This document shows, piece by piece, positions 16,688-25,394 of a DNA stretch of 36,989 bases; within the stretch, counting starts at the first letter, position 1; each line of letters starts with the position of its first letter. This DNA comes from CADCWK01 sp964244115 (GTDB lineage: Bacteria; Chloroflexota; Chloroflexia; Thermomicrobiales; UBA6265): contig CAXTHM010000036.1 of the NCBI GenBank assembly GCA_964244115.1, positions 1 to 36,989 on the forward strand, read 5' to 3'. Both the position numbers and the translations under genes were made by a program. A model generated the notes under the pieces. It was not told the DNA's origin. It did not search any database and saw nothing but the letters and a program-made list of their open reading frames with translations.

Positions 16688-18604
16688 TCACGCCATCGCG
16701 AAGGCGGCGTGCTCGGTCCAGTAGTGATGCGTCTTGGCGACGGCCGTCACGACGTTCCTGATCTCGTGCGTCAGGCGGAAGTCCGGCCCGGCCGGGACGC
16801 GAAGCAGCGCGCCATCCCGTTCGGCGGCGACGTTCTCGGCCCGGATCGCCTGCTCCATCCAGAACGCGGCGTCGGCGTCCGGGCAGTCGATCCCGATCCA
16901 GCCCGGGCGGACGTTGCGGCGGACGGCCCAGCCGGTCGTCAGCGAGAGCCCCCGATCCAGCTCGGCCAGGACGCGTCCCTGGGCCTCGGGGTCGGCTCGG
17001 ACCGCATCGGCCGACGGCGCGGCCAGCCAGGTCGCCCGGTGGCGCGGACCGCCAGCCAGGGCGAGATCGCAGAAGTCGCCCCAGATCCGGTCCCAGGCGA
17101 CGGCGCCGTCCGCGTCGTAGACGAGGTCGGCCGAGCCCATCGGGGCGTCGCTGACCGGAGCACCGCCCTGATAGCGCGGCGGCAGGAGGTTCCGGAGACC
17201 CGCCGCGCCGCCGGCGACGGCCGTGAACCCGGCGATCCCGCCGACGCCGGCGAGTGCGCCGCCGCCGTGGTGGGCACTCGTGGCGTAATGCTCGCCGAGG
17301 AGGTCCTTGCCGTAGTCGTTGCCGTTCGGCGTCCGCATGACGGTGTGGACATGCGCCTTCTGCGGGCCGGACGCGCCCTGGTAGTAGTCCGACGCCCGCC
17401 CGAGCGGCCCGGGCGACTGGTGGTCGAACTCGATCAGGATGACCGGGCTCTGGATCCGGTAGTAGAAGACCGCGTCGTCGCCGGTCTCACCGATCCAGGC
17501 GAAGAAGGTCTCCTCGATGTGCGCCCGGACCTCGTCCATCTTCACGGTGGCGTGGCCGTCCTCGAGGTTGCCGACGTACTGTTCGACCACGTCGAGGAGT
17601 TGCGCCTGCTGCTCGTCGGTCAGGTCGGTCGCGACGATGCCCGCGTAGGCGAGGACGGCGTTGTCGGCGAAGGCGCCGGCCTGGAGATCCTCGCCGGCCT
17701 TCTCGGTCGAGATCACCGCGACGGCGAGTTGCTCCTCGGTGAAGGTCTGGATCAGGGCCAGCCCCGTGTCCTGCTCATCCAGCAGGACGGACAGCCCGGC
17801 GTAGTCGGTCCCCTCCGGGGCGACGGTCGGTTCGGAGCCCATGAAGACCGGCGCCATCACGGCCTGGTCGCCGAGGACGAACGAGTTGATCACCAGGTGG
17901 TGCCCGTCGATCTGCCAGCCCCAGGGATCGGTGTCCGAGGGCGTCCCCATGACCGTGAACCAGTAGAGATCCTCGTCGAACCCGTCGAAGTCGCCCATCA
18001 GCTCACCCTCGGTGTGGTTGAGCTTCATGACCGTGTCGGCCTTGGTGTAGCCGCCGGCGCTGAGCGACGCTTCGAGCAGACCCATCGCGGCGGTTCGCTG
18101 CCCGTCGGTCATCTCCCGGATGCTGATGCCCTGCCGCTGGTAGCCGTCGATGTTGCTCCACTGGCGCCACTCGACGTCGTCCACGGCGTAGAGGACGGCC
18201 GTGCGCTGCTCATCCGTCAGCGTGGCGATGAACGCCTCGGCGGCCTCCCGGACGGCGGTCAGCGGGAGGCCGGTTGGCTGGATCGGGTAGAGATCGGGGA
18301 TGACGGTGCCGTCGGTCGTGACCCCGACGAATTCATCCGTGACCGACTCGCCACCACCCGGTGCCCCACCGGCGGGCATCCCGCCCTGGTCGCCGCTCGG
18401 CGGGGCTCCGCCGGCCGGCTGGGTCGCGGGAGCATCCTGGGCGCCGGCTCCCCGATCGATCAGGGCGAACAGGGCGGCCGCGGCCGCCGTCGAGGCACCG
18501 GCTCCGACGAGCGTCCGCCGGCTGGTTCGCCCCTGGGAGACGGGCAACGTAGCGCCGGAATGCGCGGCACGGTCAGGTGATCGGTCGAAGGTCGGGGTGG
18601 ACAT
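16688..18604 (-). CDS. DUF3500 protein fused to an unrecognised C-terminal domain
   Basis: About 638 residues. A Tat-like signal (TSRRTLVGAGASTAAAAALF, about 28-50) and a Gly/Pro-rich stretch precede a DUF3500 domain (about 100-440), recognisable by WGWQIDGHHLVINSFV, PVFMGSEP and the terminal HVHTVMRTPNGNDYGKDLL. DUF3500 proteins normally end shortly after this last motif. Here a Gly/Ala-rich linker follows, then about 165 residues with NLLPPRYQ, FCDLALAGGPRHR, WIGIDCPDADAAFWM, and EIRNVVTAVAKTHHYW. I do not know this second domain by name. ATG 18604 follows GAGGG; the frame is open to 18751. Function unknown, probably exported. Confidence 0.8.
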   Translation of the reverse strand: MSTPTFDRSPDRAAHSGATLPVSQGRTSRRTLVGAGASTAAAAALFALIDRGAGAQDAPATQPAGGAPPSGDQGGMPAGGAPGGGESVTDEFVGVTTDGTVIPDLYPIQPTGLPLTAVREAAEAFIATLTDEQRTAVLYAVDDVEWRQWSNIDGYQRQGISIREMTDGQRTAAMGLLEASLSAGGYTKADTVMKLNHTEGELMGDFDGFDEDLYWFTVMGTPSDTDPWGWQIDGHHLVINSFVLGDQAVMAPVFMGSEPTVAPEGTDYAGLSVLLDEQDTGLALIQTFTEEQLAVAVISTEKAGEDLQAGAFADNAVLAYAGIVATDLTDEQQAQLLDVVEQYVGNLEDGHATVKMDEVRAHIEETFFAWIGETGDDAVFYYRIQSPVILIEFDHQSPGPLGRASDYYQGASGPQKAHVHTVMRTPNGNDYGKDLLGEHYATSAHHGGGALAGVGGIAGFTAVAGGAAGLRNLLPPRYQGGAPVSDAPMGSADLVYDADGAVAWDRIWGDFCDLALAGGPRHRATWLAAPSADAVRADPEAQGRVLAELDRGLSLTTGWAVRRNVRPGWIGIDCPDADAAFWMEQAIRAENVAAERDGALLRVPAGPDFRLTHEIRNVVTAVAKTHHYWTEHAAFAMA

Positions 18605-18754
18605 GGACGCCCTCACGTCGGTCGCCGCTCTTCCTCCTATCTGAAGGTCGCGGCGAACCGGTATCAGCGACATCGTAGCGACGGTGACATATGGTCGCCG
18701 TATGGCATCGTGACGCAACGAACGGGTCGGCTCGGCGTGACCCGCGCTCAATGG

Positions 18755-19321
18755 TCAGACGCTCGCTGGCCGATCACGATCGAGTCTCGTCAGATCCTTC
18801 CCGTACAGATCGCTTCTGATCGGCGTGCCGGAGGGGCCGGGCAGCTCCGTCGTCCCGAACCGGACCCAGCCGAGGTGCTCGTAGAAGCGGATCGCTGCGT
18901 CGTTGAAGACGTAGACGCCGAGCGTCGCGCGGCTGAACCCGTATCCCGCGATCATCGCCGTCGTCCGGTCGAGCAGCGCCCGGCCCAGCCCGTGTCCCTG
19001 CGCGCCGGGATCCACGTAGAGCAGCTTGACCTGACCGGTCTTCCCGGTCGGGTCCGACGTGTCCGGGCCCGCCCGGCAGAATCCGGCGATCCGGCCGTCG
19101 ATCTCCGCGACCAGTGTCAGGCTATGTGGGTCGTCGCCCGTCAGGCGGCCCACCCAGCGGCTCCGACGCTCGTCCACGGACTCACGGTCCATCGCGTCGT
19201 CGGGCAGGCGTCCGCGGTAGGCAGCCTCCCGGGAGGCGAGGTGCACGGCGAGGATGCCGTCGAGGTCGTCGATCGTCGCCAGGCGGAGCGTGGGTTCCGG
19301 AGTCGATGGGTCGGCGGGCAT
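18755..19321 (-). CDS. GNAT N-acetyltransferase
   Basis: A 188-residue acetyltransferase of the standard fold. The N-terminal LRLATIDDLDGILAVHLAS and EAAYRGRLPDD segments resemble RimI/phosphinothricin-type members. The core carries VKLLYVDPGAQGHGLGRAL with the acetyl-CoA loop, and VFNDAAIRFYEHLGW near the end. The ATG at 19321 follows AAGGAG closely; a longer open frame upstream is the antisense-like extension across the PPOX gene end. It lies 26 bases after the PPOX gene on the same strand and may be cotranscribed. The substrate is unknown. Confidence 0.85.
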   Translation of the reverse strand: MPADPSTPEPTLRLATIDDLDGILAVHLASREAAYRGRLPDDAMDRESVDERRSRWVGRLTGDDPHSLTLVAEIDGRIAGFCRAGPDTSDPTGKTGQVKLLYVDPGAQGHGLGRALLDRTTAMIAGYGFSRATLGVYVFNDAAIRFYEHLGWVRFGTTELPGPSGTPIRSDLYGKDLTRLDRDRPASV

Positions 19322-19347
19322 CGGTCTCTCCTTCGCGGATCGGGCGT

Positions 19348-19767
19348 TCACCGCCCGGTCTCGAGGCCGGACGACCGCAGCCGGTCGATCGTCAGGACAT
19401 AGCTGACCCGCGCGCAGCCCCGGAAGTTGCGATCGTAGAAGGCGTCCTCGGTGCCGGGGTCGGCGTAGCGGGCGGTCAGTTCGCGGATGTCGGCGTGGGC
19501 GACGGCCTGGTCGTCGATCACCGCGACGGTGCCGTTGACCGAGACGTAGCGGTAGCCGTCCTCGACGCAGAGGGCGATGCGCTGGTCCCGCCGGAGGTTG
19601 CGCTCCTTCTGTCGGCCGGCCTCGGTGTTGAAGACGATCGTGTCGCCGCGGCGCAGGTACCACATCACGGTCAATTGGGGGGCGCCGTCCGGCTCGATCG
19701 TGGCGAGGGTGGCGAAACGGCGCTCATCGAGGAACGCACGGACGGCGTCGGGCAGGATCACGGGCAT
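19348..19767 (-). CDS. PPOX-class (FDOR-B type) F420-dependent oxidoreductase
   Basis: A 139-residue split-barrel protein. RRFATLATIEPDGAPQLTVMWY is the typical opening of the flavin/deazaflavin oxidoreductase family. DTIVFNTEAGRQKERNLRRD gives the phosphate-binding Arg/Lys cluster, and VSVNGTVAVIDD, then FYDRNFRG complete the fold. Many such proteins reduce substrates with F420H2; others bind FMN or heme. F420 use here is supported by the window's cofD-cofC-cofE block and LLM enzymes, not by direct proof. It precedes a GNAT gene on the same strand. Confidence 0.82.
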   Translation of the reverse strand: MPVILPDAVRAFLDERRFATLATIEPDGAPQLTVMWYLRRGDTIVFNTEAGRQKERNLRRDQRIALCVEDGYRYVSVNGTVAVIDDQAVAHADIRELTARYADPGTEDAFYDRNFRGCARVSYVLTIDRLRSSGLETGR

Positions 19768-20005
19768 GCGGATGGGTGCTCCAGGCTGGGTGGGCAGCGG
19801 GACTGGACGGCATCATCGCCGATCCCGTCGGCGCTCGGACGGACCGGTGCGACCAGCGTTCCGGGCGGGATCAGGGGTGGACCAGGCGGCGTGCGGCATC
19901 GCCGATCATTCGTTGGCGCTCCTCGGGGCCGGTCGGGCCGTGGTCGGGAGTGACACCCTCGACGCCTGACATCGCCCGATCAGCCGTCGGGCTGGCGACG
20001 ACGGG

Positions 20006-20506
20006 TCAGGACGATGCCGTCTCGCCGACGTACGTGAGGGAGTCCTGAGCGACGGTCCGACCGCCGAGACGGTGGATCCCCACCAGCATCTGGACCCGGT
20101 GGTCCGTGTTGTGGTTGATGAGCTGGGTCAGCCCCTGCCAGACGGCGAACGGTGTCCGGCCCCGACGGGACCAGTGCTCCGGCAGCACCATCCGGTCGAG
20201 GTCGGCCGCCGCCAGGGTGTCGAGATAGACGCGGGTCTCGCGGTCGACCTGCTCCCAGGCCGCCCGGATCACTGGCCGCGTCGGGAAGTCGTCGTAGTCC
20301 ACGAACCGGCGCTCCCCGGTCGCCAGGAAACCGACCCAGAACGACTGGTTCGTGAGGACATGGACGGTCTGCATGCGGAGCGACCCGACCGAATAGTGCA
20401 GCTCGGCGGCGAACTGCTCGTCGGTGAGGGTCTCCAGGCAGGACCAGACTCGCTCGCTCGCCCACGCGTCGTAGGCGAACAGCTCGCGATCGTGATCCGT
20501 CGACAT
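20006..20506 (-). CDS. DinB-family protein (second of a tandem pair)
   Basis: A four-helix-bundle metal protein of 166 residues. The family's metal-binding histidines appear as His in MQTVHVLTNQSFW and the two of INHNTDHRVQML. The N-terminal LFAYDAWASERVW matches the neighbouring paralogue. DinB-like proteins include thiol-dependent transferases; the role here is unknown. I took ATG 20506 (GGGGA eight bases upstream). A GTG at 20521, overlapping the TGA of the upstream gene as TGAGTG, is an equally plausible coupled start. It is third in the LLM-DinB-DinB operon. Confidence 0.83.
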   Translation of the reverse strand: MSTDHDRELFAYDAWASERVWSCLETLTDEQFAAELHYSVGSLRMQTVHVLTNQSFWVGFLATGERRFVDYDDFPTRPVIRAAWEQVDRETRVYLDTLAAADLDRMVLPEHWSRRGRTPFAVWQGLTQLINHNTDHRVQMLVGIHRLGGRTVAQDSLTYVGETASS

Positions 20507-20521
20507 CACGTCGATCCCCAC

Positions 20522-21031
20522 TCAGGCGAGGTCGGTCGCGGCATCGCCCCAGACCTGGTGCAGGAAATCCTGGGTGGCCGTCGTGCCGCCGAGCCGGTGG
20601 ATGCCGGCCAGGGTCTGGGCGCGGTGGTCCGTGCCGTGGTTGATGACCTGGAACAGCGCCTGCCAGACGGCGATCGCCGGCTCGGCATCGCCCCAGTGGT
20701 CGGGCCGGACCATCCGCCCGAGGTCATCGTCGGACAGGTCGGCGAGGTAGGCGGTCGTCGCGGCCTCGACGCGGTCCCAGCCCGGCAGGACGGTATCGCG
20801 GGTCGGGTAGTCAGCATGGTCGAGATAGCGGATCTCGCCGGTGGCGAGGTAGTGGATCCACCACGACTGGACCGCCATCGTGTGCAGGACCTGGGTGCGG
20901 ATCGGCCCGATCGAGTACCCCAGGTCCCGGGTGTACTGCTCGTCCGTCAGGGAGATGACGCAGGCCCAGACGCGCCGGTTGGCCCAGGCGTCGTACTGGT
21001 ACAGCTGCCGGAACTGCTCCACGCTCGTCAT
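20522..21031 (-). CDS. DinB-family protein (first of a tandem pair)
   Basis: A 169-residue DinB four-helix bundle, with YQYDAWANRRVWACVISLTD at the front. The three metal-site histidines are in QVLHTMAVQSWW and INHGTDHRAQTL. It is clearly paralogous to the next gene, sharing the positions of IHRLGG and the C-terminal DFL/DSL segments. The ATG at 21031 follows GGGGGAGG and overlaps the stop of the LLM oxidoreductase gene by four bases, so the two are translationally coupled. A thiol-transferase-like function is possible for the family, but no substrate can be read from sequence. Confidence 0.87.
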   Translation of the reverse strand: MTSVEQFRQLYQYDAWANRRVWACVISLTDEQYTRDLGYSIGPIRTQVLHTMAVQSWWIHYLATGEIRYLDHADYPTRDTVLPGWDRVEAATTAYLADLSDDDLGRMVRPDHWGDAEPAIAVWQALFQVINHGTDHRAQTLAGIHRLGGTTATQDFLHQVWGDAATDLA

Positions 21032-21912
21032 CTGTCCTCCCCCGGTGCAAGGCCGATCGCTGCCGGGATGATACGCCGGGAGAGCAGATCCCACACGGCC
21101 GGGTCGGTCGGGTCGTCGAGCGTGAAGATGTGCTGGCCGACCCCGAGGGCGGTCAGCTCACCCAGGAAGGCGATCAGGCGGTCGGCGTCCGGCTCCGTCT
21201 CCGGCTGGCCGAAGGTCCGGGTCGTGGTGATCAGGATCTCAGCCGGGTCGCGGCCCGCTTCGGCGCAGTGGTGGCGGAGGACATCGATCTTCGCCGCGAC
21301 CCCGGCCAGATCGCTGTGGGCGAAGGAAAGGTTGCAGGCGTCGGCATATCGGGCGACCAGCCGGAGCGTCCGCCGCTCGCCGCTCCCGCCGACCAGGATC
21401 GGCGGGCCGGGGGACCGGACCGGTCGCGGGAACGGGAGCCGTTCGGGCAGGGACAGGCCCTTGCCGGCGAACGGGCCCGACTCGCCGGCCCAGGTGCTCC
21501 GGGCCAGCCGCAGGGTGTCCTCGAGCAGGTCGAACCGCTCCGGGATCGGCGGCATCGTCCGGCCGAGCGCCGCGACCTCGCGCTCGTACCACCCGGCCCC
21601 GACCCCGAAGACGCCGCGGCCATCGGAGACGACGTCGAGCGTCGTCACGGCCTTGACCAGCATGGCCGGGTCACGCAGAGCCACGCCGCTGACCAGTGCC
21701 CCGAGCGTGACCCGCTCCGTCACCCCGGCGAGGAAACCCAGCGCCGTGTAGCACTCGAGCACCGGGTCCTCGGCCGACCCCTGCCAGGGGATCTGCTGGA
21801 CGTGGTCCATCACCCAGAGGGCGGCGACCCCGGACGCCTCGGCTCGCCGGGCCACGTCGGCCATCGCCCGTCCCGCCAGACCGAACCGATTGAAGAGCAA
21901 CCCGAGGTGCAC
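21028..21912 (-). CDS. LLM-class F420-dependent oxidoreductase
   Basis: A luciferase-like TIM-barrel protein of 294 residues. It shows the opening LGLLFNRFG, the active-site area LWVMDHVQQIPW, and VTLGALVSGVALRDPAMLVK. RGVFGVGAGWYEREVAALG follows, then ILVGGSGERRTLRLVARYAD, which is typical of F420-binding members. The GTG at 21912 has GGGA about seven bases upstream. Its stop overlaps the first DinB gene, so it heads a three-gene operon. The substrate is unknown; hydride transfer to or from F420 is expected from the family. Confidence 0.87.
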   Translation of the reverse strand: MHLGLLFNRFGLAGRAMADVARRAEASGVAALWVMDHVQQIPWQGSAEDPVLECYTALGFLAGVTERVTLGALVSGVALRDPAMLVKAVTTLDVVSDGRGVFGVGAGWYEREVAALGRTMPPIPERFDLLEDTLRLARSTWAGESGPFAGKGLSLPERLPFPRPVRSPGPPILVGGSGERRTLRLVARYADACNLSFAHSDLAGVAAKIDVLRHHCAEAGRDPAEILITTTRTFGQPETEPDADRLIAFLGELTALGVGQHIFTLDDPTDPAVWDLLSRRIIPAAIGLAPGEDR

Positions 21913-22132
21913 GATTCATCCCATTCGACATCACGCTGGCGGCCGAAGCCGGCCAACAACCAGTATTGCCCAGTCCAGGGCACTCGCTCGTTGGCCCTCG
22001 ATGACAACGAACCCTGCTCGGCATGCCTACTCACCGTCGCCTGTTGCCCACATCGTCGCCAATCACCCCTGAGCCGGGTGGCTTCAGCCCCCGGTTGAGC
22101 CGACCGACGAGCAGAACGATGTTTCTCCTGGC

Positions 22133-22945
22133 TCAGGGCCCGTCCGGTGGGCTGATCGTCAGATACTCGGCGGCCACCCAGAGCGTTCCGTCCTCATCGA
22201 CGGCGAACCAGTCGGTCCCGTCCGCAGCCCGGGTCGAGTCGAAGACGTTGACCGCGTCGCCCGCGCTCAGGGTCAGCAGGATCGCTCCGGAGAGCCCGGC
22301 GCTCGACCGGACGTTGAGGACGTCGGCGGTGACGTAGCGCGGGTACTGTTCCGGGAAGATCCCGCCGCTCTCGCCATCCCGCTGCCCACCGACCCAGCCG
22401 ATGTCGTCGACCGGGTACCAGATCAGGCCGTCCACCTCGACCCGGTCCCCGGTCTGGGTGAGCCGCCTCCCGTGCGTGGCGATCAGGGCGACCCCGGATG
22501 CCATCGATGGGCCGGACCGGATCTCGAGGAACCCGGCGGTCACCGTCCAGACGGTCTGCGCGGCGGGAACGCCCGTGGTGAGCCCGACGTCGCCGCCGGC
22601 GCCCGGATCGGTCAGCGTGAAGCCCTCGACGGCCCAGCCGGTCGTGCCGCCCTGCTCCAGCTGGAACCAGTCATACCCGTCGACCGAGACCGGGCCATCG
22701 GTCAGGGTGAGGTCCGTCCCGTACGGGAGCCAGGCGATGACGGCGCCGTCGAGGCCCGGGGCCTGGCGAAAGGTCAGGGAATCGACGTCGACGACGGTCG
22801 GTTGCCCTGCCGGCGCCGCCTGGGCCGACGTGGCGGGGGCAGACACGATCGCCCCGACGGCCATGCCGATGACGACGACCGTCGCCGCGATCGCCACCCC
22901 CGTGATCCGCCTAATCCATCCCGACCCGCTCATCCTGGCCATCAT
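22133..22945 (-). CDS. Exported or membrane-anchored protein with three SH3b-like domains
   Basis: A 270-residue protein. A hydrophobic N-terminal segment (about 11-35, ending near SAQAAPAG) is a signal peptide or anchor. Three bacterial SH3-like repeats follow: DSLTFRQAPGLDGAVIAWLP (about 54-110), GFLEIRSGPSMASG (about 138-190) and DVLNVRSSAGLSGAILLTLS (about 208-262). SH3b domains in secreted proteins often bind cell-wall peptides. No catalytic domain is attached. The ATG at 22945 follows a G-rich stretch; further ATGs at 22942 and 22933 are in frame. Function beyond surface binding is unknown. Confidence 0.82.
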   Translation of the reverse strand: MMARMSGSGWIRRITGVAIAATVVVIGMAVGAIVSAPATSAQAAPAGQPTVVDVDSLTFRQAPGLDGAVIAWLPYGTDLTLTDGPVSVDGYDWFQLEQGGTTGWAVEGFTLTDPGAGGDVGLTTGVPAAQTVWTVTAGFLEIRSGPSMASGVALIATHGRRLTQTGDRVEVDGLIWYPVDDIGWVGGQRDGESGGIFPEQYPRYVTADVLNVRSSAGLSGAILLTLSAGDAVNVFDSTRAADGTDWFAVDEDGTLWVAAEYLTISPPDGP

Positions 22946-23112
22946 CCCCGCTTGCCCCCCATCACCCGTACGACCGCCGCGTGGACCACGCGCCGCAGGT
23001 GTCCGTACTGTACGTTATCCGCACGGCGACCCAGAGGAGAACTCTGCGGGAAGGGGACATGTGCGTCGCCGGGAGCGTGGCGGACGGATCGGCGGGTCGG
23101 TGTGAAGACGTG

Positions 23113-23158
23113 CGCGAGCCAGGCGGGAGTCCCCCGGGGGACTCCCGCCTGGCTCGCG
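23113..23158. terminator. 46-base perfect palindrome
   Basis: Two exact 23-base arms (left arm begins cgcgagccaggcggg) abut with no loop. It lies 35 bases past the stop of the small minus-strand gene at 23193 and 168 bases upstream of the SH3b gene, so it can act as a terminator. Both strands encode the same peptide here. A mobile or protein-binding palindrome is also possible. Confidence 0.6.
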
Positions 23159-23192
23159 GGGACGATTCGACCGGTCGGGGCCCGGTCGCCGG

Positions 23193-23393
23193 CTAGTCGG
23201 TGATGACCACCAGGCGAAGCATCGGCTCCGTGACGTCATCGGCGCGGGCCGGCCGATGCTGACGGTCGGCGATCAGGTCCTCCAGCAGGCCGATCGCCTC
23301 CGTCAACTCGCTCGCGGTGAGTTGGGCGATCAGCGAGCGCAGACGCAGGTCGCTGGCGGTGATCGCCCGGTGATTCAGGACGATGTCCTCCAT
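23193..23393 (-). CDS. Small hypothetical protein
   Basis: A 66-residue, mainly helical acidic protein (DIVLNHRAITASDLRLRSLI, then LTASELTEAIGLLEDLIADR). No family is recognised and no cysteine, signal or membrane segment is present from this start. ATG 23393 was chosen because GAGGA lies four bases upstream; the frame is open to a GTG at 23444 without a ribosome site. A strong palindrome follows the stop, consistent with a short monocistronic unit. It could be a short regulatory protein; I cannot assign a role. Confidence 0.5.
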   Translation of the reverse strand: MEDIVLNHRAITASDLRLRSLIAQLTASELTEAIGLLEDLIADRQHRPARADDVTEPMLRLVVITD

Positions 23394-23833
23394 ACGGTCC
23401 TCACAGTCCGTGAAATGGGCGTCGGTCGGGATGTCCCGAGCCACGCTGGGCAGGAAGGGTCTTGCTGGCTACACCATACGACCCAGCCCGATCGTCGCCC
23501 ATCCGCAAGATTACGGACCCGTTCGGCTGTTGAGACGAATAGGACCGTCTCATCCCTCCGGTTCTCGCGCAACCGTCCGACCCGGAGCGTTCCCGTCGCC
23601 GGCACCGGCCCGACTGGAGCGCTCGACGGGCCGGAGTGCCGGCCGTTCCGGTCGATGCGACGGCTGGCGGGCTCTTCCACCAATCGCTATCCTTCGGAAC
23701 CTGACGGGCTGGCACCGACCGTTGGCTGCCGACGGTCGGCACTCGTCTTTCCGGGGCGTCTCCCCGAACCAGTCGTCGCCGGCCGTCGGCACCGCGTCCG
23801 GCGGTGGCCCCACGCCAAGGAGACCCACCGGCC
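23394..23833. other. Divergent intergenic region
   Basis: About 440 bases between the small minus-strand gene and the FGGY kinase. It holds two modest dyads: tgagacg-8-cgtctca (23531-23552) and ccgaccgt-9-acggtcgg (23715-23739). Either may be an operator for the kinase or transporter genes. Open frames here lack codon structure and I see no gene. Confidence 0.45.
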
Positions 23834-25381
23834 ATGCCGTCGGTTGCCCCCGCCGCAGCGGAATCGCCCCTCGTCCTCGCCCTCGATCTCGGCACCTCGT
23901 CGTTCCGGGCGCTCGTCTACGACGCGCGGGTCCGCGCCCTCGACGGCAGCGAGCAGCAACTCACGTACCCGCTCGAGACGACGGCCGACGGCGGCGTCCA
24001 GGTCGATGCCCAGGTGCTGGTCGACCTGGTCGTGCGGTGCGTCGACGGGGTGCTGGCGGCGGTCGGGCCGGAGGCGGCCCGGCGGATCGCCGCCGTCGGG
24101 ACGACGTCGTTCTGGCACAGCCTGATGGGGGTGGGGGCCGATGGCGAGCCGGTGACCCCCGTCCTGATCTGGGCCGACAGCCGCTCCGGGAAGCAGGTGG
24201 ACGATCTCCGGCACGAGCTCGACGCCGAGCGGGTCCACCAGGAGACCGGGACGTTCATCCACTCCTCGTACTGGCCGGCCAAGCTCCGCTGGGTCCGGGA
24301 GGAGCGGCCGGCGTGGTGGGGGCGGGCGACGCGCTGGTGCTCCTTCACCGATTTCCTGTTCGAGCGGCTGGCGGGAGACGGCCGGACCTCGATCTCGATG
24401 GCCTCGGGGACCGGGCTACTGGCCGTCCATGACAACCGCTGGCACGCCGGGATGGCCGAGGCCGCCGGGATCGACATCGCCGCCCTGCCCGGGCTGACCG
24501 AGCGCGACCAGCCGTTACGGCCCCTGCGGGACGAGTGGGCCCGGCGCTGGCCGGCGCTGGCGGCAGTGCCGTGGTTCCCGGCGATCGGCGACGGCGCCGC
24601 CGCCAACGTCGGGTCGTTCGCGGTCCGGCCCGGCCGGCTGGCGCTGACGCTCGGGACGTCCGGCGCGCTGCGGATGATCGCCCGGGCCGGGCAGGTCCGG
24701 GTTCCCGAGGGGCTCTGGGCCTATCGGCTGGACGGCCAGCGCTACGTCCTCGGCGGGGCGCTCAGCAACGGCGGCAATACGACGCAGTGGCTGATGGACC
24801 TGCTCGGGACCGCATTCGGCGGCGACGATCTCGCCGCGGCCTGCGGGCTCGCGCCGGACAGCCACGGTCTGACGATGCTGCCGTTCCTGGCCGGGGAGCG
24901 CAGTCCGACCTGGAACGACCACGCCCGGGGCACGATCGTCGGGCTGCGGCTGGCGACGACGAAGGCCGACCTGCTCCGGGTCGCGATGGAGAGCGTCGTC
25001 TACCGGTTCGGGCTGATCGCCAGCCGCCTGATCCCGATGTCCGGGGAGGCGCCGATGGTGATCGCCAACGGCGGCGCGATCCTGCGTTCGGACCCGTGGC
25101 TCCAGATGACGGCCGACGTCCTCGGCGAACCGGTGATCGCGCTGCCGGCCGAGGACGAGGCGTCGGCCGCCGGGGCCGCGATCGTCGCGCTGGTCGGGGC
25201 CGGGATCTACCCGGACATCGAGGCGGCGCCGGACTGGGCCACCGAGGGCCACACCCGCCGCTTCACCCCCGACCCGGCCCACCACCAGACGTACCTCGCC
25301 GCGAGCGAGCGCCAGAAGGCGCTCGAGCGACGACTCTTCCCGGAGGGCACGTCGTGGGAATTCGCGTCGCGTCGCGCTTGA
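23834..25381 (+). CDS. FGGY-family carbohydrate kinase, gluconokinase-like
   Basis: A sugar kinase of 515 residues, the normal FGGY length. N-terminal LVLALDLGTSSFRALVYDA is the phosphate-1 motif. Others are IWADSRSGKQVDDL, SSYWPAKLRWVREE, ASGTGLLAVHDNRW, IGDGAAANVGSF, LTLGTSGALRM, and MLPFLAGERSPTWNDHARG, closest in pattern to gluconate and xylulose kinases. The C-terminal VIANGGAILRSDPWLQMTAD is the adenosine motif. It phosphorylates a sugar or sugar acid; gluconate is the best guess. ATG 23834 has AAGGAG about eleven bases upstream; a longer frame reaches 23804. The next gene starts 14 bases downstream and is probably cotranscribed. Confidence 0.87.
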   Translation: MPSVAPAAAESPLVLALDLGTSSFRALVYDARVRALDGSEQQLTYPLETTADGGVQVDAQVLVDLVVRCVDGVLAAVGPEAARRIAAVGTTSFWHSLMGVGADGEPVTPVLIWADSRSGKQVDDLRHELDAERVHQETGTFIHSSYWPAKLRWVREERPAWWGRATRWCSFTDFLFERLAGDGRTSISMASGTGLLAVHDNRWHAGMAEAAGIDIAALPGLTERDQPLRPLRDEWARRWPALAAVPWFPAIGDGAAANVGSFAVRPGRLALTLGTSGALRMIARAGQVRVPEGLWAYRLDGQRYVLGGALSNGGNTTQWLMDLLGTAFGGDDLAAACGLAPDSHGLTMLPFLAGERSPTWNDHARGTIVGLRLATTKADLLRVAMESVVYRFGLIASRLIPMSGEAPMVIANGGAILRSDPWLQMTADVLGEPVIALPAEDEASAAGAAIVALVGAGIYPDIEAAPDWATEGHTRRFTPDPAHHQTYLAASERQKALERRLFPEGTSWEFASRRA

Positions 25382-25394
25382 ACCCCGCCCGGCC

